Shown in pieces: positions 6,775-15,458 of a stretch of 34,415 nucleotides of DNA. Position 1 is the stretch's first letter. Each line of letters begins with the position of its first letter. The stretch is from contig NZ_AZES01000066.1 in the NCBI RefSeq assembly GCF_001434985.1, positions 1-34,415 of the forward strand, read 5' to 3'. This DNA is from Companilactobacillus paralimentarius DSM 13238 = JCM 10415 (GTDB taxonomy: Bacteria > Bacillota > Bacilli > Lactobacillales > Lactobacillaceae). The position numbers and the translations under genes are program-made. Below the pieces are notes generated by a model. The model saw only the letters and a list, made by a program, of their open reading frames with translations, did not search any database and was not told where the DNA came from.

Positions 6775-8794
6775 AAGGTTTAACATCATTTTTAAGTTCT
6801 TTTTCAGTTAAATATTCATCTGTTTGACTGCCTAAGAAAAGAGGAACTTTTTCCTCTACGACATCACTAAATTCCAAACCGAACCAAAGGGATGGTGAAA
6901 TTGTAATGTTTTGTAATAACAATCTTCCACCAATCAAGAGACGATCGAGATTATTCATTTGTTCCTGAGCGCCTAAGTCTTGGAACTGTTGATTCTGAAT
7001 AATGAATTTGAAAGAACCAACATGACGGTTAGGAACCATTGAATAGTTTGGCGTTTGATCATCAATAATATGTTTCCTGATTAAGGCGTTAATGATTTGT
7101 CGAATGTAAATATTAACGTGTTGTGACTTTTTGAAACCAAGGTTCAATTGAATGTTAACAACGTTACGAGTATGCATCATATCAACCGTGTAATTGCATT
7201 CATACGGTGCATTGGTTTGGTTAACCGTTATGAACCAATAAACCCGAGCACGTTTGGGTGTTTGATCCAAGATTGAGTAAATGACGGACCGTTTGATTGT
7301 GTAATCTTCACCTAATTTAATCATGTAAACAAGATTAGTAGCGTAAGTTGGGATTGAAGAATCTTTACTCAATTTCTCCAGTTGAGGAAGGTAATCGAGT
7401 AAAGAAACATTTTCACTTTCAGCTAGGTAAGCATCACGACGTTTATTTCCAAAGTACCAAATAATCATGATGGCTAAAATAGCACAAGTAATAATGACTG
7501 TCACATAGCCACCGTGAACGAATTTTATCAAACTAGAAAGCAGGAATAATCCTTCCAAAGCAATGAAGAAAACCATGAAAACATTAGCAAAATGACGATG
7601 ATTTTTCATAATTAAAAATTGATGTAGTAAAACTGTTGTCATTAACATTGTCAAGGTGATAGCTAGTCCGTAAGCTGATTCCATATGTTCGGAAGAACCA
7701 AATCCCCAAACAATACCAATCGTTATAGCGCATAACATCCAATTGATGGTACCAATATAGAGCTGACTTTCAAACTTACCAGGAAATTTTACTTTTAAAC
7801 GAGGCAGAATTTTCAAACCGATAGCTTCCTGAACTAGAGTAAATGAACCTGTGATTAGAGCTTGCGAGGCAATGATGGCGGCCATTGTAGCTATGATAAT
7901 GGCAAAAACTTTGAAATCTGCTGGCAACATTTCGTAAAACGGATTGATACCAGAAATATGGTTATAAGCTTTATTTTGATAATTATTAATAATCCAAGCA
8001 GCTTGTCCAAAGTAATTTAACATCAACATTGCATATACGTAAGGCCAAGTAGCATAGACGTTATGCTTACCAACTTGTCCCATGTCAGCGTATAGTGCCT
8101 CAGCACCAGTAGTTGCCAGGAAGACGCTGCCGAGAATGAAGATGCCAACTTTATTGACCGGACTAAAGAGTACTTTGATTGCATAAATAGGTGACAAAGC
8201 CTTTAAAACAGAAAGATCATTAGTCAAATTTAAAAATCCAGCAATACCAATAAAACTAAACCAAATAAACATGATGGGGCCAAATGATCGTCCAATTCGA
8301 TCTGTTCCGGATTCTTGAATGATAAAGATAGTTAATAATATCACTGTAACAATAATTAAAACCGATGATTGTTTACTAGAGAATACGATATTACCAAACT
8401 GTTGACCTTTGATACCTTCAATCGCTGAAGTTACGGTAACAGCTGGAGTTAAGGTTCCGTCCGCTAGAAGAGCGGAGCCACCAATTAGGGCTGGTATGAT
8501 TAACCATTTTCCCTTAGTACGAACTAAGGCGTAAAGAGCAAAGATCCCACCTTCTTCATTGTTATCAGCCTTCATAGCAATTAAAACGTATTTGATAGTG
8601 GTAATGAGCATAAGTGTCCAAAAAATTAATGAGACACTGCCTAAAATATATTCAGGTTTAGCATCTGCCATAGTACCGGCATCGTTTATGATTGAGTTCA
8701 TAACATAAAGAGGTGAGGTGCCAATATCGCCGTAGACGATACCAAGGGTAATCAACATGCCCAATAAGGAAAATGATGACTTTCTCTTCTCCAT
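6773..8794 (-). CDS. kup: Kup-type potassium uptake transporter
   Basis: This 673-aa KUP/HAK/KT family protein imports potassium, probably with protons. The N-terminal signature [10 protein letters not shown] is at residues 21-30, about 12 transmembrane segments follow to around residue 455, and a soluble cytoplasmic domain forms the C-terminus. Length is typical of the family. AGGAG lies about 7 nt before the ATG. The gene is divergent from amt across about 225 bp of very AT-rich DNA. I see nothing resembling a ydaO-type c-di-AMP riboswitch in that gap, although potassium importers in Firmicutes are often controlled by c-di-AMP. Confidence 0.95.
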   Translation of the reverse strand: MEKRKSSFSLLGMLITLGIVYGDIGTSPLYVMNSIINDAGTMADAKPEYILGSVSLIFWTLMLITTIKYVLIAMKADNNEEGGIFALYALVRTKGKWLIIPALIGGSALLADGTLTPAVTVTSAIEGIKGQQFGNIVFSSKQSSVLIIVTVILLTIFIIQESGTDRIGRSFGPIMFIWFSFIGIAGFLNLTNDLSVLKALSPIYAIKVLFSPVNKVGIFILGSVFLATTGAEALYADMGQVGKHNVYATWPYVYAMLMLNYFGQAAWIINNYQNKAYNHISGINPFYEMLPADFKVFAIIIATMAAIIASQALITGSFTLVQEAIGLKILPRLKVKFPGKFESQLYIGTINWMLCAITIGIVWGFGSSEHMESAYGLAITLTMLMTTVLLHQFLIMKNHRHFANVFMVFFIALEGLFLLSSLIKFVHGGYVTVIITCAILAIMIIWYFGNKRRDAYLAESENVSLLDYLPQLEKLSKDSSIPTYATNLVYMIKLGEDYTIKRSVIYSILDQTPKRARVYWFITVNQTNAPYECNYTVDMMHTRNVVNIQLNLGFKKSQHVNIYIRQIINALIRKHIIDDQTPNYSMVPNRHVGSFKFIIQNQQFQDLGAQEQMNNLDRLLIGGRLLLQNITISPSLWFGLEFSDVVEEKVPLFLGSQTDEYLTEKELKNDVKP

Positions 8795-8944
8795 AGTTAT
8801 TGCTCCTTTTTAAAATGAATATTTTTATATTTATAAACTATTCATTCGCTAATATACCCCCATTATAATTATAATTGTTAGAATAATAATTATAAATTTT
8901 AACGCTTATTAATAAATGTAAATTGGTATACATGAAATAAATAT

Positions 8945-8978
8945 AGTAATATAATACTCAAAGTAATATAATACTCAA
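8945..8978 (+). repeat. tandem 17-bp duplication containing two -10 boxes
   Basis: AGTAATATAATACTCAA occurs twice head to tail (8945-8961 and 8962-8978). Each copy holds a consensus TATAAT (8950-8955 and 8967-8972). The block lies about 45-75 nt before the amt start and probably sets its promoter. No -35 is clearly placed; TTGGTA at 8923-8928 is the nearest candidate. Confidence 0.75.
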
Positions 8979-9020
8979 AAAATAGAGAGGGAACTACTAA
9001 ATAAAAGGAATGTGATAATT

Positions 9021-10196
9021 ATGACACTTGATTTTATGGTTTTAGCAATCATGTTGGTTTGGATAATGGTTCCCGGAATTGCGGTGTTTTACAGTGGCTT
9101 TGTACCGGAAAAAGATGTTAATCGGATTCTTTTTAACAGTTTTTTAATGTTTGGTATAGCTGGATTATTATGGGTGGCAATTGGATTCTCAGCTTCCTTT
9201 GAAGGCAATTTCTTAGGTATTATTGGTAACTTTAAACATCTTTTCTTATCAGGTATAGACTTATCGTCTACCTTTGGAACTACAGGTTTACCAACTTCAG
9301 TTTATTTACTCTTTCAGATGATGTTCGCGATTCTAACACCGGCGCTTTTCCTTGGTGCTGTAGCAAGCAGAGCTCGGATTAAATTCATTGTTTTGTTCGT
9401 TATTTGTTGGTCACTGTTGATTTACTATCCATTGGCTCATATTGTTTGGTCACCTAGTGGTTTCTTAGCTCAATTAGGGGTTTTGGATTTTGCTGGTGGA
9501 ACAGTCATTCATATTGATGCCGGAATTACAGCAATGATTTTAGCCATTATGTTACGTGAGCCTTATAAATATAACAATGAGCATGCAAAAGGTAATACAA
9601 TGTGGATCTTGATGGGAACAGTTCTACTATGGATCGGTTGGTATGGATTCAATGCTGGTAGTGCTTTGCAATTGAATAATCAAGCACTCAATGCTTTCTT
9701 TACAACAACAATAGCTGCCTGTTCAGCACTAATAATGTGGATTATTCTGGAAGATAAATATAAATCTCATGTGACTGTTAATGGAATTTGTACTGGTAGT
9801 ATTTGTGGTTTAGTTGGTGTTACGCCGGGAACTGGTTACGTAACTATTTGGGGAGCTTTTATCATTGGAATTATTTCCGCAATTGGTAGTTTTTACTTTA
9901 TGAATTATCTAAAATACAAATTACATTTAAATGATTATCTAGATATCTTTGGATGTCATGGTGTTAGCGGTATTATTGGTTCCATCGCAGTAGGATTGTT
10001 TGCTACTAGATCGGTTAACCATAACGTTATAACTAATGGCCTATTTTATGGCGGTGGTATTAAAATATTGAGCATTCAAATTTTAGGCGCCGTTTTTACC
10101 ATTATCTTCGTATCAATTATGGCAATAATCATCATCGTGACTTTGAAGAAATTATTTAAAAATAATATTGGAATTAAAAGAACTATTAATAACTAA
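9021..10196 (+). CDS. amt: ammonium transporter (Amt/MEP/Rh family)
   Basis: This 391-aa membrane channel conducts ammonium or ammonia. About 11 transmembrane segments are visible. The pore twin histidines are present: His164 in DFAGGTVIHI and His313 in FGCHGVSG. Asp156 and Asp308 of the matching motifs are also present. I start at the ATG at 9021: the GGA at 9007-9009 is about 11 nt upstream, whereas a GTG at 9012 would leave only 2 nt. No glnK (PII) gene follows, unlike the common amtB-glnK arrangement, so post-translational control by a linked PII protein is not evident. Confidence 0.93.
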   Translation: MTLDFMVLAIMLVWIMVPGIAVFYSGFVPEKDVNRILFNSFLMFGIAGLLWVAIGFSASFEGNFLGIIGNFKHLFLSGIDLSSTFGTTGLPTSVYLLFQMMFAILTPALFLGAVASRARIKFIVLFVICWSLLIYYPLAHIVWSPSGFLAQLGVLDFAGGTVIHIDAGITAMILAIMLREPYKYNNEHAKGNTMWILMGTVLLWIGWYGFNAGSALQLNNQALNAFFTTTIAACSALIMWIILEDKYKSHVTVNGICTGSICGLVGVTPGTGYVTIWGAFIIGIISAIGSFYFMNYLKYKLHLNDYLDIFGCHGVSGIIGSIAVGLFATRSVNHNVITNGLFYGGGIKILSIQILGAVFTIIFVSIMAIIIIVTLKKLFKNNIGIKRTINN

Positions 10197-10202
10197 TAAC
10201 TA

Positions 10203-10255
10203 AAAAATACGTGTTGAAGAGAACTAAGAAGTTCAATTCAACACGTATTTTTATT
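10203..10255. terminator. bidirectional terminator between amt and the DUF1003 gene
   Basis: A perfect 16-bp stem (10203-10218 with 10237-10252) has a nested GAAC/GTTC stem in its loop. T-rich tails on both strands serve the two convergent genes. Confidence 0.92.
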
Positions 10256-11009
10256 TGTGAGGGTGTCTAGTAGAACGATTTTCTTGTGCTTGTTTCTCTG
10301 CCTTTAGGGATTGAATTTCATTTTCAATTTCGCTTAGAACTTCAATCTGCATTTTTTGAATATCCAAAATATGGGGCCATTGAACTTCGTTAAGCTGATC
10401 CATTTTCTTATGAAGTATCCGAATTTCCATTTCTGATTTGGTATTAGTACGATAATCATTTTCAGAATCGAAACGATCACGATCGGCTTGTCTGTTCTGA
10501 CTCATCATGATGATAGGAGCTTGTATAGCAGCCACACAGCTTAAAAATAAGTTCAGTAGTATAAATGGATAGGGATCAAAATTAACGCCAAAGAGATGCA
10601 CTATATTGATTGTCATCCAAAGGATGATAATTATTGAGAAGGTAATAATGAATTGCCAACTACCACCGAATTTAGCAACTGCATCGGCCATTTTTTGACC
10701 ACGAGTCCTTTTTCCGTAAACGGTATCGTTGATATTCTTGATAACATAAGTATCTTTTTCAAGTTCTTTTTGGAGTTGATCGGACATTTGATGATCTATC
10801 TTCAGATCTTGATCAATAGTGGTTTGCATTCTATCAATACGTAATTTTTGCAAATCTTTCAGGCAGATGAAGGAGGATTCCTTCGCGTATTTATTAGTTT
10901 GTATTACTTGTTCCTTTAAGAGGTCACTTAAATCTCTCAAAAATAATCCTTCCGTAATTGTGAAACGATTGCCACAGATAGCACATATTTGATTCTTCTT
11001 GATTGCCAT
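10251..11009 (-). CDS. DUF1003-family membrane protein
   Basis: The 252-aa product carries a DUF1003 core (about residues 90-200) with two adjacent transmembrane segments, GGSWQFIITF through to LFLSCVAAIQAPIIMMSQNR, followed by the family's RADRDR-like stretch (QADRDRFDSEND). The N-terminus has a CAIC pair (Cys9, Cys12) and Cys49, perhaps a small metal-binding knuckle. The C-terminus is predicted coiled coil. Function of the family is unknown. The start is the ATG at 11009, with AGGGA upstream. It is convergent with amt. Confidence 0.85.
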   Translation of the reverse strand: MAIKKNQICAICGNRFTITEGLFLRDLSDLLKEQVIQTNKYAKESSFICLKDLQKLRIDRMQTTIDQDLKIDHQMSDQLQKELEKDTYVIKNINDTVYGKRTRGQKMADAVAKFGGSWQFIITFSIIIILWMTINIVHLFGVNFDPYPFILLNLFLSCVAAIQAPIIMMSQNRQADRDRFDSENDYRTNTKSEMEIRILHKKMDQLNEVQWPHILDIQKMQIEVLSEIENEIQSLKAEKQAQENRSTRHPHK

Positions 11010-11067
11010 AATCTACACATCCCTTGGAGTTATTCACGGTCAGTATATTATTCGCTTAGGTGCAAAG

Positions 11068-11108
11068 CAAAAAAAATAAGCTGGATTCCTTTTAGAATCA
11101 GCTTATTT
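11068..11108 (-). terminator. ndh terminator
   Basis: AAATAAGCTG-G-ATTC (11074-11088) pairs with GAATCAGCTTATTT (11095-11108) with one bulged G. On the minus strand it is followed by an eight-base T-run. It lies about 115 nt after the ndh stop codon. Confidence 0.8.
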
Positions 11109-11138
11109 ATATCTATAATTATTGTCCTTAGCAATATA

Positions 11139-11217
11139 GTGGAAACGAGTTCCACAGGTCAAATTCCTGCGTTTTGCCTGACTTCGTAAACTCAGAATCT
11201 AATCGGCTTGTTCCACT
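11139..11217. other. structured segment in the ndh 3' flank
   Basis: GTGGAA-acgag-TTCCAC (11139-11155) is a perfect 6-bp inverted repeat with a 5-nt loop. TTCCAC recurs at 11212-11217, so the whole segment is bounded by GTGGAA and TTCCAC. It lies between the ndh stop codon and the ndh terminator. There is no coding sequence and its function is unknown. Confidence 0.4.
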
Positions 11218-11223
11218 CTCTTA

Positions 11224-12411
11224 CTAGATAGTTCCTTTTCTAATTGCTGTCTTCAATCCGGCTATTTCCATGATTCCTCTATCTGCTGATAGGTGTTTCA
11301 ATAATGATGCAATTGAACCCTTAAATTTGAAGTTCTTGCCTGTTATTTCGGCAATACCATGATTTTGACCTAATGAAGCTACGGTACCCATTGATTTGTA
11401 AACGAATGGTTTCAAATCTTTACCGTTTAAAGCTGCAGCAATATTAAAAGCTGCTCCGGCTCCTTCAGCTGTGGCTAATTGTCCTGTTGTTGGATATGGA
11501 CGTTTTTCACCTTTAGGGATAATAGCAGAATCGTCACCGATAAAGTATGCTTCTGGATGTGCTTCTAGGTTGAGGAATTCAGTTGTCATAACACGGTTTC
11601 TTCTAGCCTCAATGCCTGAATTTGTGATAACGTCACTACCACTAACACCGACTGTCCAAAGAATTGTACTTCCTTCAACACTCTTTTCTGTGTCACCATC
11701 CATATAGATAACAGCTTGCTTTTCAATCTTCTTGATTTTTGCACCAGTCAAGAGTTTGATACCATTTTTGTCTAGATATTCAACGGCGTAACTAGCAAGA
11801 TTCTCATCGAACATTGGTAGGATTCTTGTTGCCATTTCTAGACATGTTACTTTGATTTCTGGTACGTCATATTTGGCTTTAAGAATTTTTACTGTATCAA
11901 CTAATTCACCAAGAATCTCTACTCCAGTAAAACCGGCACCGCAGACGATGATACTGAGGTCTTTAGGATCTTGTGATTCTTTATAATTAGCAATATTTTT
12001 ATTAATTGTCTTATAAATGTTTTGTGCTGATTCCAAATCTTGAAGGATCAAGGCATTTTCACTAGCACCTTCAAGTCCGAAGTCTTCTGAACGGAATCCT
12101 AAGGAAACTACGATATAGTCATAAGTAATGTCCTCGTGGTCTGAGAACTCAACCGTCTTATTGTCTAAGTCAAGCTTAGAAACAGTTGCCTTGATGAAGT
12201 TAACATTTGAAGGTAGAACCGAACGAATATCAAAACTAATTGCATCAGCACGATTAGTGCCGGCTGCGATAGTATGCAAAGCAGTTTTTTCTACATGCTT
12301 GTCATTTTTATCGATTAAATCAATTTGTGTTCCTGCTGGAGTGCTTTTGGCCAAATCACGTGCAGCTCTTAAGCCACCGTAACCAGCTCCTAGTACTAAA
12401 ATGTGTGCCAT
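11224..12411 (-). CDS. ndh: type II NADH dehydrogenase (NDH-2)
   Basis: This 395-aa FAD enzyme oxidises NADH and reduces the membrane quinone without pumping protons. The N-terminal FAD-binding GAGYGGLRAARD starts at residue 7, and the second Rossmann motif (CGAGFTGVEILGEL), for NADH, is near residue 160. The C-terminal part ends in a short basic, amphipathic region suited to peripheral membrane binding. AAGGAGAAGG precedes the ATG. It is transcribed alone. It would feed electrons to the menaquinol oxidase encoded at 24657-27109, making the respiratory chain nearly complete within this window. Confidence 0.9.
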   Translation of the reverse strand: MAHILVLGAGYGGLRAARDLAKSTPAGTQIDLIDKNDKHVEKTALHTIAAGTNRADAISFDIRSVLPSNVNFIKATVSKLDLDNKTVEFSDHEDITYDYIVVSLGFRSEDFGLEGASENALILQDLESAQNIYKTINKNIANYKESQDPKDLSIIVCGAGFTGVEILGELVDTVKILKAKYDVPEIKVTCLEMATRILPMFDENLASYAVEYLDKNGIKLLTGAKIKKIEKQAVIYMDGDTEKSVEGSTILWTVGVSGSDVITNSGIEARRNRVMTTEFLNLEAHPEAYFIGDDSAIIPKGEKRPYPTTGQLATAEGAGAAFNIAAALNGKDLKPFVYKSMGTVASLGQNHGIAEITGKNFKFKGSIASLLKHLSADRGIMEIAGLKTAIRKGTI

Positions 12412-12456
12412 AATTAACCTTCTCCTTCTATTTCGAAATTAAATGTTTACGTTATC

Positions 12457-12462
12457 ATTATA
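12457..12462 (-). promoter_or_regulatory. -10 box of ndh
   Basis: TATAAT on the minus strand lies 46 nt upstream of the ndh ATG. I see no good -35, so an activator or a weak promoter is possible. Confidence 0.45.
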
Positions 12463-12494
12463 TCTCGTACATTGATTTAGTGGTAACTATAAGG

Positions 12495-13643
12495 TTAGAG
12501 AGGATTCTTACTAATAGAGTGTTTAAGGAAAAATGGTGAGATGATCGTGATTAAGATAACGCTGATGATTACAGCGGAATAATATTCTTCCGATAGCAAC
12601 TTGGCACTAAATCCTATTTGACCAATAATTAGAGCCATTTCACCGCGGGAGATCATCCCAGAACCAATGACGTAAGAATCTTTCAAATCAAATCCTGACA
12701 ATTTGGCACCAAAGCCGGCTCCGAATAATTTTCCAATGACACCTGTAATGGTGAAGAATACGATCAACCAGAAATCTTTAAGGAAACTACTAAATTCAAG
12801 ATTGAGACCAATACTAATAAAGAAAACAGGAATAAAAATACTGTAACCTATGGCTTCAATATTACTTCCAATTTTTTCTTTGTAGTACTTTGAATTAGAA
12901 ACGGCAATTCCGGCCACGAAAGCTCCTAAAACAGCATCCAATTGAACCTTGTCAGCAATATAGGCCATTACAAAACAAATTACTAACGCAAAAATAGTTG
13001 GTGCTTGGGTGGCCTCAATGTAATCCGCTAAGTGAATTATTTGAGGTATGACCCATTTGTGCAAAACAACAATTAAAACACCAAAGAGGACCCAAAGTCC
13101 TAGCAGCATTAAGATTTTTTGCATAGAGAAAGCGCCAGTTAAAGTTCCTGACATAACACTCAGAATAGAAATAGCTAAGATGTCATCAACGACTGCAGCA
13201 CCTAAAATAACGGTTCCCGAAGCACTAGATAAGTAGTTGAGACTCTTGAGTACTTCAACTGAGATTGAAACTGATGTTGCCGCGAAGACAACGGAAATAA
13301 AAATACTTTCCTTAAAGTTAATACCAAAGATTAGTGAAGTTATTAAAGTCAAAGCTACTGGCAAGATAACGCCAAAAATGGCTACCGTAATACTGGGTAC
13401 AAGATGTTTTTTTAGTAATTTTAAATTACTCTCCAAACCAGCCAAAAACATTAATAAAATAACACCAATTTCGGCAAATAAATTAACATCGTTATCAGCT
13501 TTAACGACGTTTAAAACACCCTTACCTAAAATAACGCCCAAAATTAATTGCCCGATAACAGCAGGTAAGTTCAGACGATTGAAAATGTGGCTAACAACTA
13601 ATGTGAGAAATAACATCAATGCGAGCAGAGTTATGAATTCCAT
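12495..13643 (-). CDS. CPA2-family monovalent cation/proton antiporter
   Basis: The 382-aa protein is a 12-13-segment membrane antiporter of the CPA2 (KefB/NapA-like) family. The characteristic VVDD pair is Asp153-Asp154, in the unwound helix region that binds ions and protons. It lacks the C-terminal RCK/KTN domain of KefB, which favours a NapA-like Na+/H+ exchanger, though K+/H+ exchange cannot be excluded. Its AGAGG ribosome-binding site (13649-13653) overlaps the stop codon of the TetR gene, and the two genes are 8 nt apart, so they form one translationally coupled operon. Confidence 0.88.
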   Translation of the reverse strand: MEFITLLALMLFLTLVVSHIFNRLNLPAVIGQLILGVILGKGVLNVVKADNDVNLFAEIGVILLMFLAGLESNLKLLKKHLVPSITVAIFGVILPVALTLITSLIFGINFKESIFISVVFAATSVSISVEVLKSLNYLSSASGTVILGAAVVDDILAISILSVMSGTLTGAFSMQKILMLLGLWVLFGVLIVVLHKWVIPQIIHLADYIEATQAPTIFALVICFVMAYIADKVQLDAVLGAFVAGIAVSNSKYYKEKIGSNIEAIGYSIFIPVFFISIGLNLEFSSFLKDFWLIVFFTITGVIGKLFGAGFGAKLSGFDLKDSYVIGSGMISRGEMALIIGQIGFSAKLLSEEYYSAVIISVILITIISPFFLKHSISKNPL

Positions 13644-13651
13644 ATCGACCT

Positions 13652-14239
13652 CTATTCTTTTTTGACGCCATTGATAAAAATATTGATAACAGTATTCAAG
13701 TTAGCAATATTACGCTTCCTTTTGGCATCGTTATATTCAATGTAAGGCAGTAACATTGTTAGAAAAGTTCCAACTTGAACGGGAATGGCTAAGTCAGAAC
13801 GTAGTTCGCTTTTATGTGATTGGAAAATGTTGAATAACACCTTATAGTAACCGCCATCCCAGTTATTATTGATGCTTGTTCGTTCCTCAACGGTAAAGAA
13901 ATTTTCAATATCATTTCGCATAATGAAATAATTGACTCTAAAATTCTCTATCATATATTTTGACATATGAAGTAACAAATCTTCAAATGGCAAGTCTTTT
14001 TGTTGACTATACTCCTCAAGTAAATTCTTACTAAAATTGTTGACTGAGTACTCAATGGCTTTGATATAGAGTACTTTTTTGTTTTTGTAATAGTGATACA
14101 TGTTTGGTTGAGTAATATTTAATTCCTGAGCGATCTTACGCGTAGATGTGGCTTGATATCCTTGTGAAAGGAACATTTTGGCAGCGACTTGTAAAATAGC
14201 ATTCTTAGTATTCTCAGCTTGTTGATCCCGTACATTCAT
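13652..14239 (-). CDS. TetR-family transcriptional regulator
   Basis: The 195-aa protein has a TetR-type helix-turn-helix at about residues 12-58, with ARKIAQELNITQPNMYHYYKNKKVLY-like spacing (seen as TRKIAQEL then NMYHYYKNK), and an alpha-helical ligand domain. It is the first gene of a two-gene operon with the antiporter, so it probably represses its own transcription and that of the antiporter in response to an unknown ligand or ionic stress. No obvious palindromic operator stands out in the 130 nt upstream. Confidence 0.88.
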   Translation of the reverse strand: MNVRDQQAENTKNAILQVAAKMFLSQGYQATSTRKIAQELNITQPNMYHYYKNKKVLYIKAIEYSVNNFSKNLLEEYSQQKDLPFEDLLLHMSKYMIENFRVNYFIMRNDIENFFTVEERTSINNNWDGGYYKVLFNIFQSHKSELRSDLAIPVQVGTFLTMLLPYIEYNDAKRKRNIANLNTVINIFINGVKKE

Positions 14240-14331
14240 TTTTATAACCCATCCCTTAATCTATTCGTCTAACATTATATCTTAATATTTGTCGCTTATC
14301 ATGTGATGACAGTTGAACTATTTTTTGTAAT

Positions 14332-14365
14332 AAAAAATGCCAGAACCACACAAGATTCTGACATT
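14332..14365 (-). terminator. terminator of the glycosyltransferase gene
   Basis: AATGCCAGAA (14336-14345) pairs with TTCTGACATT (14356-14365) with one C-A mismatch. It is followed by a T-run on the minus strand, just after the glycosyltransferase stop codon. Confidence 0.8.
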
Positions 14366-14371
14366 GAGTTA

Positions 14372-15304
14372 TTATTTTTTATCTTTAACAATATAGATAG
14401 GGCGCTTTTTGACTTCGAGAAAAATTTTGCCGATATATTCACCAAGAATACCGATACTTAGCAGTTGTATTCCACCGATAAGAAGAACGATGGAAACAAT
14501 TGAGGCCCAACCATTTACGCTGCTAAGAGGATTGATGATTTTTCGGATAATAATAGCGATGATGGCTAGAATTGAAGTGATTGAAAAGATAGTTCCCATC
14601 CAAGTAGCAAACATCAAAGGACCTTCAGAGAAATCAACAATACCAGTAATAGCGTACTTGAATAGTTTCCAAAAATTCCAAGAAGTGTTACCGGCTACAC
14701 GTTCACGGTTCTTATAAGGTAGATACTTAGTTTTAAAACCAACCCAACTGAAAATACCCTTAGAGAAACGGTTGTATTCAGTCATTGATTTGATGGCTTC
14801 AACCATTTGCCGAGTCATCAAACGATAATCTCTAGCGCCAGGAATAATTTTAGTTTGAGACATTTTATTGATGAGCTTGTAAAAACTATTGGAGAAGAAG
14901 GAGATAATCTTATTTTCTCCTTCACGATCCATTCTGGCAGTACCAACGCAATCGTATTCTTTCTCTTCTAGGAGATCGAACATTTCAGGTAACATTTCTG
15001 GTGGATCCTGTAAATCGACATCCATAACGGCGACATATTCACCAGTTACTTCATTAAGACCAGCATAAAGGGCAGCTTCCTTACCGAAGTTTCTGGAGAA
15101 GGAGATGAAATGAACTTCGTCACTGTGGTCCTGTTGTAGGTCTTTCAAAATAGAGTAGGTTTTATCTTTAGAACCGTCATCGATAAACCAATATTCGAAT
15201 TTGAATTTGTTAGTCTGATCCTTGATTTTTGTCATTGCGTCATAATAAATATTAATAGATTCTTGTTCGTTAAAACACGGAACAATAATAGATATAGTTT
15301 TCAT
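14372..15304 (-). CDS. polyprenyl-phosphate glycosyltransferase, GT2 family (GtrB/CsbB-like)
   Basis: The 310-aa enzyme has an N-terminal GT-A domain: VPCFNEQESI near residue 8, DDGSKDKT near 42, and the metal-binding DVD (Asp95-Asp97) followed by LQDPPE. Two C-terminal transmembrane helices lie at about 225-250 and 262-292. This is the DPM1-like arrangement that moves a sugar from a nucleotide donor onto undecaprenyl phosphate, for later transfer to wall polymers by a GT-C enzyme. No GT-C partner or GtrA flippase is adjacent. The gene is transcribed alone. Confidence 0.9.
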   Translation of the reverse strand: MKTISIIVPCFNEQESINIYYDAMTKIKDQTNKFKFEYWFIDDGSKDKTYSILKDLQQDHSDEVHFISFSRNFGKEAALYAGLNEVTGEYVAVMDVDLQDPPEMLPEMFDLLEEKEYDCVGTARMDREGENKIISFFSNSFYKLINKMSQTKIIPGARDYRLMTRQMVEAIKSMTEYNRFSKGIFSWVGFKTKYLPYKNRERVAGNTSWNFWKLFKYAITGIVDFSEGPLMFATWMGTIFSITSILAIIAIIIRKIINPLSSVNGWASIVSIVLLIGGIQLLSIGILGEYIGKIFLEVKKRPIYIVKDKK

Positions 15305-15353
15305 AATGTTTTTTCCACTTTCACCAGATTATAAAAGATATGTGATCATAACA

Positions 15354-15390
15354 AAAAGATCAAATCCATTTAGTATGAATTTGGTCTTTT
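15354..15390 (-). terminator. terminator of the coiled-coil gene
   Basis: A 14-bp stem with one T:G wobble and one mismatch (15354-15367 with 15377-15390) has a 9-nt loop. A T-run follows on the minus strand. It lies about 70 nt after the stop at 15459. Confidence 0.65.
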
Positions 15391-15458
15391 CACAATTAAA
15401 CGGAGAGATTGTGTCTATATCACACATTCATACTGTAGTTACAGTCCCCCAAAAAATA

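Noticed and set aside
8795-9020. c-di-AMP (ydaO-type) riboswitch before kup
   Set aside because: The gap is short and extremely AT-rich and lacks the conserved GC-rich helices of that riboswitch.
15431-15444. ACTGTAGTTACAGT palindrome as a CopY/BlaI-type operator for the glycosyltransferase
   Set aside because: It lies over 120 nt from the start codon with no clear promoter next to it and no CopY/BlaI gene in the window; the half-sites are inverted relative to a cop box.
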